Below the pieces are notes generated by a model. The model saw only the letters and a program-made list of their open reading frames with translations, made no database searches and was not told the DNA's origin. Below are positions 18,300-27,315 of a stretch of 64,000 nucleotides of DNA, one piece after another. Each line of letters starts with the position of its first letter. Position 1 is the stretch's first letter. The stretch lies in NCBI RefSeq assembly GCF_022808715.1, contig NZ_JAKZKX010000001.1:248001-312000 (forward strand), written 5' to 3'. A program made the translations under genes and the position numbers. The DNA is from Fundidesulfovibrio agrisoli. GTDB taxonomy: Bacteria > Desulfobacterota > Desulfovibrionia > Desulfovibrionales > Desulfovibrionaceae.

Positions 18300-18436
18300 A
18301 GTAGCGCAACGCGCACGGTTTTCAATTTTTTTCGTGTGGAATTCATGAAGGGCGCGCCCTCGGCTTGACAAACAAGGCCGAATCGGTGGAGGCGCCCTCT
18401 GGCGCTGCAACGCGCATCCCATACAGGAGTCGATAC

Positions 18437-18640
18437 GTGAACGGAACCGAGCGCAAGAACATCTTCCCGGGGTGCCGGGTGCTCATCATCCTCAAGCAGG
18501 ATCAGCGCACCGGCAAGACCACCGAGGGCATCGTGAAGGATCTGCTGACCAAGTCACCCCACCATTCGCGGGGCATCAAGGTGCGCCTGACCAGCGGGGC
18601 CGTGGGGCGGGTGGCGAAGATACTGGACGGCCCGGCCTAG
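18437..18640 (+). CDS. YwbE family protein
   Basis: Basic protein of 67 residues from the GTG at 18437, seven bases after CAGGAG. The longer frame from 18365 adds unconserved sequence. The sequence NGTERKNIFPG, VLIILKQDQRTGK and HSRGIKVRLTSGAVGRV is typical of the YwbE/DUF2196 family. The function of the family is unknown; the KOW/SH3-like look suggests nucleic acid binding. Confidence 0.8.
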   Translation: MNGTERKNIFPGCRVLIILKQDQRTGKTTEGIVKDLLTKSPHHSRGIKVRLTSGAVGRVAKILDGPA

Positions 18641-18652
18641 AAAGGGAGGGAC

Positions 18653-19120
18653 ATGTCCATGCACATCTATGTTGACGCCGACGCCCTGCCCAACCCGATC
18701 AAGGAGATCCTGTTCCGGGCGGCGGTCAGGCTTCGTACGGGCCTGACCCTGGTGGCCAACAAGACGCTCCAGGTGCCGGTTTCGGAGCACATCGCCGCCA
18801 TCCGGGTGGGTCAGGGCTTCGACGTGGTGGACGCGGCCATCGTGGAGCGCGTCCAACCCGGCGACCTGGTGATAACGGCGGACATCCCTCTTGCCGCCCT
18901 GGTGATAGAGCGGGACGCCCACGCCCTGAGCCCCAGGGGGGAGCTGTTCTCCAAGGAGAACATCCAGGGACGCCTGGCCATGCGAAACCTGCTTTGCGAA
19001 CTGCGCGACGGCGGCGTGATGACCGGCGGACCGCCGCCCCTCTCCAACCGGGACCGCGAGGCCTTCGCCAACGCCCTGGACATCTTCATGACGAGGCAAC
19101 TGGCGGCCAAGCGGGGGTAG
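18653..19120 (+). CDS. YaiI/YqxD family protein (DUF188)
   Basis: Protein of 155 residues starting MSMHIYVDADALPNPIKE, with the acidic motif YVDADALP and the later GDLVITADIPLA typical of DUF188, a PIN-like fold. It may be a nuclease; no function is established. It lies 12 bp after the YwbE gene, in an apparent two-gene operon. Confidence 0.85.
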   Translation: MSMHIYVDADALPNPIKEILFRAAVRLRTGLTLVANKTLQVPVSEHIAAIRVGQGFDVVDAAIVERVQPGDLVITADIPLAALVIERDAHALSPRGELFSKENIQGRLAMRNLLCELRDGGVMTGGPPPLSNRDREAFANALDIFMTRQLAAKRG

Positions 19121-19180
19121 CCCGGGAAGACAACCCCTTCAGCACATGGAAATGGCCGCAATCGGCACAAGTCCGCCCTA

Positions 19181-19216
19181 AAAAACAGCGGACCGGCAGG
19201 TTGCCCGCCGGTCCGC
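19181..19216 (-). terminator. Terminator of the DASS transporter gene (may act both ways)
   Basis: The 10-bp arms GCGGACCGGC (19188-19197) and GCCGGTCCGC (19207-19216) lie between two convergent genes. The A-run at 19180-19185 gives the U tract for leftward transcripts. Confidence 0.7.
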
Positions 19217-19257
19217 ACTGAGTCAATGTACGCCACCGAAGCGCGCCATAGAGCCGG

Positions 19258-20667
19258 TCAGCCTGCGCTGACCATCCCGATCCACTTCCAGTAGGTCAGC
19301 ACCATCAGGCTCATGAACACCACTGCCAGCAGGCTTATCACGACGCCGGTCTTCTGAAGCTCCCCGGCGGTGATGTGCCCGGTGCCCATGGCAACGGCGT
19401 TGGGCATGTTGCTCACCGGCAGGATGTACTGGTGGGGCATGTTCAGGCCGAGGATAAGGGCGAAGGTCATGGGGTCCGCCCCGATGGCCGTGGCGTGGGC
19501 GATGATGATGGGGGTGAGCGCCGTGGTCTTGGGGCCGCCGCCGGTGAAGAAAACCTGCAGCCCCGTGATGACCCAGAGCAGAATGATGAGCTGGGCGGCC
19601 TGGGGCATGGGCGCGATGGGGGAGAACATCACCCCGGCCAGCCACTTGGCCGCCCCCGAGCTGACGAGGGCCGCGCCGAGCGAGAGGCCAGCTCCGTACA
19701 CGATGAACACGTTCCAGGGCACCCGCTTCTGAGCCTCCTGCCAGGTCATGACGCCGAACCGGGGCCACAGCACCAGGATCACGGCCACCATGCCCACGAT
19801 CACCACGTTGATCTTATGGATGGAATCGGTGGCCCAGAGCAGCAGGATGAAGCAGAACACCACCAGAGTGTAGATCTCCTTGCCCTTGATCCTGCCCAGA
19901 GCCTCGAGTTCACGGCGGATGTAGGAATGCCCTTCGCCCAGGCTCTTGACCTCGGGTTTCCACATGGCCGCGATCACGAAGACGGAGAGGAAGGCCAGGC
20001 TGAAGGCGGGCGGCGCGGCGGCCTTGAACCAGTCCGACCAGGAGATGGCCTTCTTGGTGGCCGATTCGATGAGCCCCACCGTCACGGGGTTGCCCACGTG
20101 GGCGGTGAGCACGCCGATGCTCATGATGGTGCCGCTCATGGCCACGATGAAAATCAGGGCCTTGACGATGTTGCTCTGGCCCTCCTTGGCGTTGAAGGCC
20201 ATGCCGATGCCCATGACGATGGGCAGCATGAGCAGCGTCCTGGCCGTGATGGACGGCACCAGGAAGGTGAGCACCAGCATGACCGTGGCCACGGCCCAGT
20301 ATATCCTGATGGGCGAGCCGCCGGCCAAGTTCACCAGGAAGAGGGCTATCCTCTTGGATAAGCAGGATTTCTCCATCCCTGCGGCCATGACGAAGCCGAT
20401 GACGATGAGCCATAGCGCCGTGTTGGAGTAGCCGGAGAAGGCATTGGCGACGGTGGTCGCGTTCAGGGCGGCCAGCAGGAAGACGATCATGAAGCCGCTG
20501 GTGGCGTCGTCCACGGCCTGCGTCACCCATACCACGATGGCGAACACGGCCACTGCCAGGGAGGCCTTGCCAGCGGGCGTGAGTCCGTCGATGGGGGGGA
20601 GAAGCCAGATGATGCCAGAAAGGGAAGCGAAGGCGAGAGCGAGCCCAATCCATTTTTTAGCGGTCAC
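19258..20667 (-). CDS. DASS family (SLC13) sodium-coupled anion transporter
   Basis: Inner-membrane symporter of 469 residues with about 12 helices. Family signatures include the substrate/sodium region PSITARTLLMLPI, GNPVTVGL and the second half FFTGGGPKTTALTPI and LPVSNMPNAVAMG. Members carry dicarboxylates or sulfate with sodium; the substrate cannot be chosen from sequence. The GTG start follows AAAGGAA. It is the last gene before the proposed island boundary. Confidence 0.85.
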   Translation of the reverse strand: MTAKKWIGLALAFASLSGIIWLLPPIDGLTPAGKASLAVAVFAIVVWVTQAVDDATSGFMIVFLLAALNATTVANAFSGYSNTALWLIVIGFVMAAGMEKSCLSKRIALFLVNLAGGSPIRIYWAVATVMLVLTFLVPSITARTLLMLPIVMGIGMAFNAKEGQSNIVKALIFIVAMSGTIMSIGVLTAHVGNPVTVGLIESATKKAISWSDWFKAAAPPAFSLAFLSVFVIAAMWKPEVKSLGEGHSYIRRELEALGRIKGKEIYTLVVFCFILLLWATDSIHKINVVIVGMVAVILVLWPRFGVMTWQEAQKRVPWNVFIVYGAGLSLGAALVSSGAAKWLAGVMFSPIAPMPQAAQLIILLWVITGLQVFFTGGGPKTTALTPIIIAHATAIGADPMTFALILGLNMPHQYILPVSNMPNAVAMGTGHITAGELQKTGVVISLLAVVFMSLMVLTYWKWIGMVSAG

Positions 20668-21008
20668 GGCGGGTTCCTTTCATTGAGGTTCAAGCCGAAA
20701 CCCGTTCCGCGACGGATGGCGCTGTAGCCATCAGTGCGTGGCGGGAAGGGGGGCGGATCGACCGGAATGGCAGGGCCGCCAAGACGCCGACAGGTCAGTC
20801 GTGTCTGTTGAGACGAGCTCGAAAGCACGAAATCGTCAAAACATGGTAGGCTACCTATATGTTTTTACTATAAAAAGAAACAGTAGATGTCATGAGTCAC
20901 AGCCAGGCGGGAGGGATGCTGAACCCAGGCACGTAGCGGAACTCGATTCGAAGGGGACTCATCTAAGGCAAAGTTTGATCGATGTCAGGGGCGCTCTCCG
21001 GAGGCCAA
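20668..21008. other. Intergenic region upstream of the DASS gene
   Basis: No gene was seen. A local AT-rich patch (about 20858-20882) might hold a leftward promoter but has no convincing hexamer pair. Confidence 0.5.
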
Positions 21009-21019
21009 CCACACCATTG

Positions 21020-21052
21020 AAAAAGGGGCTTAGGACCGTTGTCCTAAACCCC
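21020..21052 (-). terminator. Orphan copy of the tRNA-Arg terminator
   Basis: On the minus strand 12-bp arms (complements of 21025-21036 and 21041-21052, one G-U pair) with a 4-nt loop end in five U residues (21020-21024). Confidence 0.7.
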
Positions 21053-21060
21053 TGTTTTCG

Positions 21061-21101
21061 TGGTGCGCCCGACAGGATTTGAACCTGTGGCCTACGGATT
21101 C
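21061..21101 (-). pseudogene. tRNA-Arg 3' fragment
   Basis: Forty-one nucleotides identical to the 3' part of the tRNA-Arg gene at 53112: anticodon-stem 3' strand, T arm, acceptor strand and CCA. The 5' half is absent. It is read as the displaced attachment-site copy of the island. Confidence 0.85.
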
Positions 21102-21543
21102 TTAGGCCTTGCCCCCGTGCTTCACACAACCTCCTCAAAAGATTGGAAGCAACAGGAATGATGGGATAAGATTTTGCACATCGTAGCAGAGATTATCCGG
21201 GGTTTGCCGGTTTTGGAGGAAAAGTCCCACACCAAGTCCCACACCAGCATGATTCAACGAGGGTGAGGGCAGGGTGGGATTCGCCGGTATCCGGCCCCCG
21301 TTTCTTTATGGCCGCTAGCAACCTCCACCTTGCCCTTGCCCACCACAGCCCTGCCGGCGTTCGTGATCATGGCCCAGATCAAGGCGTTGGACATCCCCAG
21401 GCCGGGGACAACCTTGCAACCCCGCTCCAGGGCTGACTAAGCTAGAACTTTGCCAGGAAGGCTTACACGGTTTTCAGCACACTCACTGCCGTGTACGAGA
21501 TTACAACCTCACGGGCAGGCAAGGGAACGGACGAAAGAGGCGC
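21102..21543. other. Non-coding left end of the island, possible decayed gene
   Basis: No intact gene. On the minus strand a stop-free stretch from about 21436 down to a TGA at 21254 encodes a plausible peptide tail (GCKVVPGLGMSNALIW, AVVGKGKVEV), and a second short frame ends at 21122. Either could be remains of a lost island gene such as an integrase, but no family was recognised. Confidence 0.25.
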
Positions 21544-21565
21544 TCCAGCGCCAAGTGGCGCTGGA
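21544..21565. promoter_or_regulatory. Perfect inverted repeat upstream of the ligase promoter
   Basis: TCCAGCGCCA-AG-TGGCGCTGGA (10-bp arms, 2-nt spacer), 27 bp upstream of the -35 box. It suits a dimeric regulator site; no T-run follows, so a terminator is less likely. Confidence 0.45.
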
Positions 21566-21592
21566 AGGCCAGCAGGCTGCCGGGCACTGTAT

Positions 21593-21621
21593 TTGACGGC
21601 TTTGATGAACTCTCCTAGACT
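21593..21621 (+). promoter_or_regulatory. Probable sigma-70 promoter of the carrier-protein/hydroxylase operon
   Basis: TTGACG (21593-21598), a 17-bp spacer and TAGACT (21616-21621), leaving a leader of about 80 nt before the ligase start. Confidence 0.5.
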
Positions 21622-21706
21622 GATAGAAAGGATTGGCCTCTCGAAATAGAGCCATATCCGAACTGCGGCAACCGCCGCTTCGTACTGCCTGAAGGAGGCC
21701 GGACGG

Positions 21707-23194
21707 ATGAGTGGCGAACGCAACGCTGCCTGGTCTTTGCTGCACGGAAGCGGCGCGTCTGATCCGGATAAGCCAGCCTACATTCTGGGGGAGTCGGTTC
21801 TCACCTACGGAGAACTGCGCGAGCGGTCACTGAAGTTCGCGTCCTTCCTCGATTCCCGCTGCGTCAGCCCCGGTGATCGCGTCGTTCTCGCCCTGCCGGA
21901 CACCCCTGCCTTCGTATGTGCCTTTCTGGGGACGCTGCTCGCAGGAGCCTGTCCCGTGCCGGTTAACACCTTCCTGAACCGCGACGACTATACGTTCCTA
22001 CTGACAGACTCGGGGGCAAGGCTGCTGCTGACCAGCGCAGGGCACCCGTCCGCGGAAACCACCGTCCCGGGCTGCCCCGTGGAGCTCTGCGGGTACGACG
22101 GCCCGCCCGGCCTGGATGGCTTCCCTTCTGATTTCGCGCCCCGCCAGGCACGCGGAGGTCTTCCGGGCTTCATGCTCTACAGTTCGGGCTCCACCGGGCG
22201 GCCCAAGGGTGTGCCTCATCGCCAGGAGGATCTGCTGATCCCGTCCTGCACATGGGGAACAATGCTCGGATTGAAGCGTTCAGACGTGGTGCTATCCTCC
22301 AGCAAGCTCTTTTTCGCCTACGGGCTGCTAAGCAGCCTGATCCTGCCGCTGGGCGCCGGGGCGGCCACGGTGCTGTTCCCAGGCAAACTCAGTCCCTACG
22401 ACGCGTTCGACCTGATGGCCAGGCATCGGCCCACAGCCTTCTTCGGCGTGCCCACGCTCTACAGCATGATGGTCAGGGCCTTCGAGCCCGCAATGAGGGA
22501 AAGTGTTCCGGGCCTGTGCTTCAGCGCGGGCGAGGCCCTGCCGGCCATGCTGCACGAAGGGTGGAGAAAGCTCACCGGCGTGGAGCTTCTGGACGGGATC
22601 GGCTCCACCGAAGCCTGCAACGTCTTCATCTCCAATGCCAGGGGCAACTCCAGGCCGGGAACAGCCGGGCGGATCGTTCCGGGCTTCGAGGCCCGCATCG
22701 TGGACGACGCCGGAGAGGAAGTCGCTTCCGGCCGCGAGGGGCACTTGCTGGTCCGTGGAGAGAGCTTCTGCAGGGCGTACTGGAACCGGCCGGACAAGAC
22801 TCGGGAGACCATGCTGGAAGGCGGCTGGGTACGCACGGGCGATATCTTCATCGAACAGGACGGTTGGTACGCGCACCAAGGCAGAAGCGACGACATGCTC
22901 AAGTCCGCCGGGCAGTGGGTGTCTCCGGTGCTGGTCGAGGATGCGCTCCTGCGCCACGCCGCCGTGTCCGAGTGCGCGGTAGCGGCCCGGCGCGTCAACG
23001 GACTGGATGTAATCTGCGCCTTCGTGGTCCCGGCCCCTGGCGTCGTCCCGGACAATGCCTTGACCTTGGAATGGCGCAGGCATCTGCTGCGTGTCCTGCC
23101 CGAGCACATGTGCCCAGCCCGCTTCGAGTGTGTGTCCGAGTTGCCGAAAACCGACACAGGCAAGGTGCAGCGTTACAAGTTGCGCGATGGTTGA
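21707..23194 (+). CDS. Acyl-activating enzyme of the benzoate-CoA ligase-like group
   Basis: ANL-superfamily adenylating enzyme of 495 residues that activates a carboxylic acid as acyl-AMP and transfers it to CoA or a carrier. The P-loop YSSGSTGRPKGVPH, the motif LLDGIGSTEACNVFISN and GGWVRTGD are clear, and the C-terminal catalytic lysine lies in KTDTGKVQRYKLRDG. The segment SSSKLFFAYGLLSSLILPLGAGA is typical of benzoate and 4-hydroxybenzoate ligases. The next gene begins with a carrier-protein domain, so this enzyme may load that carrier instead of CoA (inference). First gene of a five-gene operon. Confidence 0.8.
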   Translation: MSGERNAAWSLLHGSGASDPDKPAYILGESVLTYGELRERSLKFASFLDSRCVSPGDRVVLALPDTPAFVCAFLGTLLAGACPVPVNTFLNRDDYTFLLTDSGARLLLTSAGHPSAETTVPGCPVELCGYDGPPGLDGFPSDFAPRQARGGLPGFMLYSSGSTGRPKGVPHRQEDLLIPSCTWGTMLGLKRSDVVLSSSKLFFAYGLLSSLILPLGAGAATVLFPGKLSPYDAFDLMARHRPTAFFGVPTLYSMMVRAFEPAMRESVPGLCFSAGEALPAMLHEGWRKLTGVELLDGIGSTEACNVFISNARGNSRPGTAGRIVPGFEARIVDDAGEEVASGREGHLLVRGESFCRAYWNRPDKTRETMLEGGWVRTGDIFIEQDGWYAHQGRSDDMLKSAGQWVSPVLVEDALLRHAAVSECAVAARRVNGLDVICAFVVPAPGVVPDNALTLEWRRHLLRVLPEHMCPARFECVSELPKTDTGKVQRYKLRDG

Positions 23195-23216
23195 AGAAAT
23201 CTTCATCGGAGTATCC

Positions 23217-24515
23217 ATGGACGTGACGACGGAAATTTTGCGTGGGTTGCTGGCGGAGGCAGGTGTGGACCCGGTGGTGGCCGAAGCTGTCCTGCCCGGG
23301 GAGCCTCTGCTGCGCCAGGGCGTCGACTCCCTCGACTATCCCGCCTTTTCCCTGGCCGTGGAGGCCCGCTTCGGGCTGTCCATCGACGAACGCGCCTCCA
23401 TGTCCCTGCGGACTCTGGACGACTTCGCCGCCTACATCCGCAGCCGCGGGGCTGCGCGGATGTCCAAGGAAGAGGCCATCGCCCTCCTGAAGCAAGCCCC
23501 GAAGGAGATCGAGCCGGACCAGAAGTACGAGGTGGACCGGCTCCGGCCCGGAGACGGCAAGGGCGTGGCCCAGTTGTTCCACGCCGTCTACGGCGACAGC
23601 TACCCCATGGTTGACTACTACATTCCCGAAGCCATCGAACGCCTGAACGCCGAGGGCAAGGTGCTCACGGTGGTGGCAAGGCTTGCGTCCGGAGCCGTGG
23701 CGGGGCAGGGGGCGTATTACCAAAGTTCCCCCCCAAACAAGGCCCTGTTCGAGTTCGGGCAGCTGCTGGTCGCGCCCGAATACCGCAACACGACGGTTGC
23801 AGCCAGAATCACCAGGGAGATGGACAGGCTTTCCCGGACCATGCCGCAAGCCCAGGGCTTTTTCGGAGAGGCGGTGTGCACGCACTTTGTCACCCAGAAG
23901 CTCATCAAGAAGCACAGCTACGCCGAGTGCGGGCTGGAGATATCGCTCATGCCCGCTGGCGCTTACGCCAAGGAAGGGGCCGGGGCGCAGCGGGTCAGCT
24001 GCCTGCTGGGAGCCCGGGTTGACCGCGACCGTCATGCCGATCTGTATCTGCCGGAATGCTATCGCAATGAGCTCGAGCTGATTCTTGGGGGGTTCTCCCT
24101 GGACCGGGAGCTGAGGTTCAACAGGTCGGACGCTCCCGGAGTTTCGGCCAGCGAGTTGGAATCGGAAACCTTCGATTTCGCCGGAGTGGAGCGGGTGCAG
24201 GCCCTCGTGGTTGGTGCCGATTTCCCGGAGCGCATCCTCCAACTGGACCAAGAAGCCAGGAGACGCGGCCTGGCTGTTGTCCAGGTGTACGTCAACGCCG
24301 GCACGCCCGGCACGGCCTTCGCCGTGGAGGCGCTGCGTGCGCGCGGGTTCGTCCTGGGAGGGCTCATCCCGCTCTGGTTCGGGTCCGACGGCCTGCTCAT
24401 GCAAAAATTCTATCAAGAACCGGAGTGGGAGACCGTCAACCTGTTCACGGACAAGGCCAAGGCGCTGCTGGGATCCATCCGCGCGGAATGGGAAAGGGCG
24501 CGGGCCCTGGCGTGA
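23217..24515 (+). CDS. Acyl carrier protein domain fused to a GNAT-like acyltransferase
   Basis: Protein of 432 residues from the ATG at 23217 (GGAG seven bases upstream). Residues 1-80 look like an acyl carrier protein, with Ser38 in LLRQGVDSLDYPAF as the phosphopantetheine site. After a short linker comes a GNAT-like region (about 105-260; EFGQLLVAPEYRNTTVAARI matches the acyl-CoA-binding turn). The C-terminal ~170 residues have no family I recognise, but the architecture resembles the second half of the protein at 30543-31850. I infer a carrier-bound acyl group passed to an amine or similar acceptor. Ends in a GTGA overlap with the next gene. Confidence 0.65.
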   Translation: MDVTTEILRGLLAEAGVDPVVAEAVLPGEPLLRQGVDSLDYPAFSLAVEARFGLSIDERASMSLRTLDDFAAYIRSRGAARMSKEEAIALLKQAPKEIEPDQKYEVDRLRPGDGKGVAQLFHAVYGDSYPMVDYYIPEAIERLNAEGKVLTVVARLASGAVAGQGAYYQSSPPNKALFEFGQLLVAPEYRNTTVAARITREMDRLSRTMPQAQGFFGEAVCTHFVTQKLIKKHSYAECGLEISLMPAGAYAKEGAGAQRVSCLLGARVDRDRHADLYLPECYRNELELILGGFSLDRELRFNRSDAPGVSASELESETFDFAGVERVQALVVGADFPERILQLDQEARRRGLAVVQVYVNAGTPGTAFAVEALRARGFVLGGLIPLWFGSDGLLMQKFYQEPEWETVNLFTDKAKALLGSIRAEWERARALA

Positions 24516-26821
24516 GCGCGTCGATGAAGCCCTCTTCCCCCAACCAGCCCGACTTCTCGTTCCGGCACGCGGATACTCTGTCCAAGGCCGTAGGGGCCGA
24601 GCGCTACAGCACGGACTTTACACCGCCGGGTTGCCTCTGGGCCGGGGCCAAGCGTGCGGGCGTGCCCCACGCCCGCATCACGGCGGTGCACGTCGGCGAA
24701 GCCCTGGCCGTGGACGGCGTAAAGACCGTGCTCACGGGGGCGGACGTGCCCGGCTCCAACCTGCAGGGCATCGTCCACAAGGACCAGCCCGTGCTGGCCG
24801 TGGACACCGTGCGCCACGCCGGGGACGCGGTGGCCCTGGTGCTGGCCGAGAGCAGGGAGGCGCTGGCCGAGGCCCTCTCGCGCATCCGTCTGGAGTACGA
24901 ACCCCTGCCCGGCGTGTTCGAACCGGAGCTGGCCCTGGCTGCGGAAGCGCCTCTGGTCCATCCGGGGCGCGAGGGCGGCAACCTGCTGGCCAGGGGACTC
25001 GTGGACAAGGGCGACGCCCGAGCGGCCATGCGTGGTTGCGACGTGGTGGTGGAGGGGGAGTTCGAGACTCCCATGCAGGAACACGTCTTCCTGGAACCGC
25101 CCAACGGCACGGCCAGGCTGACTGCGACCAATGGCCTGGAGACGGTCGTCTCCACCCAGGCCCCCTTCAGGGACCGCTTCGAGATCGCCCACGCCCTCGG
25201 CCTGGACCCCATGCGCATCCGCGTGCGTGCGCCGTACCTGGGCGGGGGCTTCGGGGGCAAGGACGGAGCCACGGTGCAGTGCCTGCTGGCCCTGGCCGCG
25301 CTGCACGCCGGAGGCCGCTGGGTGAAGATGGTCTGGAGCCGCGAAGAGACCTTCCTGGCCGGATACAAGCGCCACGCCGCCCGCGTGCGGATCAGGCTCG
25401 GAGCTTCCAGCAGCGGCGCGTTGCAGGCGCTGGACAGCGTCATGTATTTCGATTCCGGTCCCTACGCCCACCTGGGCGTTGAGATCATGGCCCTGGGCCT
25501 CGAACACGCCGGGGGGCCGTATATGATCCCGCACACCCGTGCGGAAGGGTTCTGCGTCTATACCAACAATCCCGTGGGCGGCGCGTTCCGGGGCTTCGGC
25601 GTGGTGCAGGCCAGCTTCGCCCTGGAGCGGAGCCTTGACGCCCTGGCCGCGCGGCTGGGGATGGACCCAGCCGAATTGCGTCTGATGAACGCCCTGCGCA
25701 CCGGCGAAGCCAACTGCGCCGGCGTGGCGATGGAGTCCCCTACGGGAGTTCGGGAGTGTCTGGAGGCGGTCATGGCCCACCCGGTATGGGCCGGACGCCA
25801 TACCTGGAAAGAGGCAGCCCCGCCCTTCAAACGGCGCGGGGTGGGCATTGCCGCGTCGTGCAACGCCATGGGCTACGGGCGCGGCCTGCCGGATGCCGCC
25901 GCGGCCAAGTTGGAGCTGACTCGGACGGGAACTTTCAGGATATTCAATTCCGTGGCGGACATGGGCCAGGGCAACGCGGCGGCGTTCGTGCAGTTGGCTG
26001 CTTCGGCCCTCAACCAGGATTCCTCGCTCTTCGAGGTGGTCCAGCCGGACACCAGGCTGTGCCCGCCCGCAGGATCTTCCTCGGCCAGCCGCACCACCTA
26101 CACCTTCGGCAACGCCTTGCTGCGGGCCTGCGAGGCCATGCGGGAGAAGCTCAAGGCACGCGCGGCCCTGGCCCTTCTGGTGGACGAGCCTTCCCGACTG
26201 CGCCTTGCGCCCGGGGTGGTGGCGGACGAGGCCACCGGGCGCTCCATCCCCCTGGCCCTGCTCGGAAACATGCTCCAGCGCGACGACCGCATCTGTGTGG
26301 ACCAGTACGTGATGCCCGTGGTCGAGAACCCTCCGGATACGGGCAAGGCGTTCAGGCTGGGCTTTCCGCACCGTTTCTTTTCCCACGGAGCCTGCGTCTG
26401 CGCGCTTGAAGCCGACGAACTGACCGGGCAGGTGGAACTTGTTGAGTGCGTCACTGCCGTGGAGTGCGGCCGGGTGCTCAGCGCCAGAGGAGTGGAGCAG
26501 CAGGTTCACGGGGCGGCGGCCCAAGGCGCGGGGTTGGTGCTCATGGAGAATCTTGCTCACCAGGACGGGCGCATTCTGGCGGGCGACCTGTCCACGTACC
26601 TGATCCCCACGTCGCGAGACCTGCCCGACCTGGAATGGCTGGCCGTGGACGGGGACGAGCCGACCGGCCCGCACGGGGTGAAAGGCATGGGGGAGGTCGG
26701 CATCCACGGCCCTGCCCCGGCCGTGGCCCAGGCCCTGGAGGACGCGGTGGGGCTTTCGATCAACCGGATTCCCGTGGACCCGATGGACGTGTTGCGCGCG
26801 CTGAGGAGTAACAAGGCATGA
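24512..26821 (+). CDS. Xanthine dehydrogenase-family molybdenum-binding subunit
   Basis: Large molybdopterin-cytosine-dinucleotide subunit, about 769 residues. Signatures are YLGGGFGGKDG, GAFRGFGVVQASFALE and the catalytic glutamate in GVKGMGEVGIHGP. The GTG at 24512 overlaps the previous stop (GTGA); the ATG at 24524 is an alternative start. With the next two genes it forms a complete three-part hydroxylase that could hydroxylate an N-heterocycle, or reduce an aromatic thioester as 4-hydroxybenzoyl-CoA reductase does. The substrate cannot be decided from sequence. Its neighbours suggest the substrate may be thioester-bound. Confidence 0.85.
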   Translation: MSASMKPSSPNQPDFSFRHADTLSKAVGAERYSTDFTPPGCLWAGAKRAGVPHARITAVHVGEALAVDGVKTVLTGADVPGSNLQGIVHKDQPVLAVDTVRHAGDAVALVLAESREALAEALSRIRLEYEPLPGVFEPELALAAEAPLVHPGREGGNLLARGLVDKGDARAAMRGCDVVVEGEFETPMQEHVFLEPPNGTARLTATNGLETVVSTQAPFRDRFEIAHALGLDPMRIRVRAPYLGGGFGGKDGATVQCLLALAALHAGGRWVKMVWSREETFLAGYKRHAARVRIRLGASSSGALQALDSVMYFDSGPYAHLGVEIMALGLEHAGGPYMIPHTRAEGFCVYTNNPVGGAFRGFGVVQASFALERSLDALAARLGMDPAELRLMNALRTGEANCAGVAMESPTGVRECLEAVMAHPVWAGRHTWKEAAPPFKRRGVGIAASCNAMGYGRGLPDAAAAKLELTRTGTFRIFNSVADMGQGNAAAFVQLAASALNQDSSLFEVVQPDTRLCPPAGSSSASRTTYTFGNALLRACEAMREKLKARAALALLVDEPSRLRLAPGVVADEATGRSIPLALLGNMLQRDDRICVDQYVMPVVENPPDTGKAFRLGFPHRFFSHGACVCALEADELTGQVELVECVTAVECGRVLSARGVEQQVHGAAAQGAGLVLMENLAHQDGRILAGDLSTYLIPTSRDLPDLEWLAVDGDEPTGPHGVKGMGEVGIHGPAPAVAQALEDAVGLSINRIPVDPMDVLRALRSNKA

Positions 26822-27315
26822 GCGGGAAAATCGTACCAACCTTCACCTTGGCCTTCACCCTCAACGGCGGGCCGGTGCGCGTCGAAACGAGTCCCGGCAG
26901 GCGGGTTCTTGACCTGCTGCGCGAGGACCTCGGGCTGACTGCCGCCAAGGAGGGCTGCGGCTCCGGCGAGTGCGGCGCTTGCGCCATCCTGGTTGACGGC
27001 GCCGCCAAGCTTTCCTGCCTGATGCTGGCCGTGCAGTTGGAAGGCCGCGAGGTCGTCACGGCGGAGGGGCTGGGCACGGCGGAGAATCCGCATCCCATCC
27101 AGGCGGCGTTCGTCGAAAACGGGGCCGTGCAGTGCGGGTACTGCACACCGGGCATGACCATCGCCACGGCGGAATTTCTGGCCCACACCCCTGATCCGGA
27201 CCGGGGGCAGGTGCGTGAGGCCATCTCCGGCAACCTGTGCCGCTGCACGGGCTACGTGAAGATTGTGGATGCGGTGCTGGCGGCGGCCAAGGCCGCGCCG
27301 GGGGAAAGCTCATGA
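26818..27315 (+). CDS. Xanthine dehydrogenase-family [2Fe-2S] subunit
   Basis: Small subunit of 165 residues with the plant-type cluster motif CGSGECGAC plus a fourth cysteine (KLSCLM), and the second cluster set CGYCTPG and CRCTGY. It passes electrons between the molybdenum centre and FAD. ATGA overlaps join it to the large and FAD subunits, showing that all three are made together. Confidence 0.92.
   Translation: MSGKIVPTFTLAFTLNGGPVRVETSPGRRVLDLLREDLGLTAAKEGCGSGECGACAILVDGAAKLSCLMLAVQLEGREVVTAEGLGTAENPHPIQAAFVENGAVQCGYCTPGMTIATAEFLAHTPDPDRGQVREAISGNLCRCTGYVKIVDAVLAAAKAAPGESS

Larger units (their letters stand above)
21009..21101 (-). repeat. Left copy of the 93-bp direct repeat (att-like)
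   Basis: It matches 53060-53152 except at 21038 (g versus a) and 21060 (g versus t). It contains a terminator and a 41-nt tRNA-Arg 3' fragment; similarity stops abruptly at 21101. Confidence 0.85.

Noticed and set aside
21122-21250. Minus-strand tail frame next to the tRNA fragment as an integrase C-terminus
   Set aside because: Position fits, but only about 40 codons remain and none of the tyrosine recombinase motifs (R-H-x-x-R, Y) are visible.
21463-21745. Short minus-strand frames at the left end of the island as regulator genes
   Set aside because: They overlap the ligase start and promoter, lack ribosome sites and show no helix-turn-helix.
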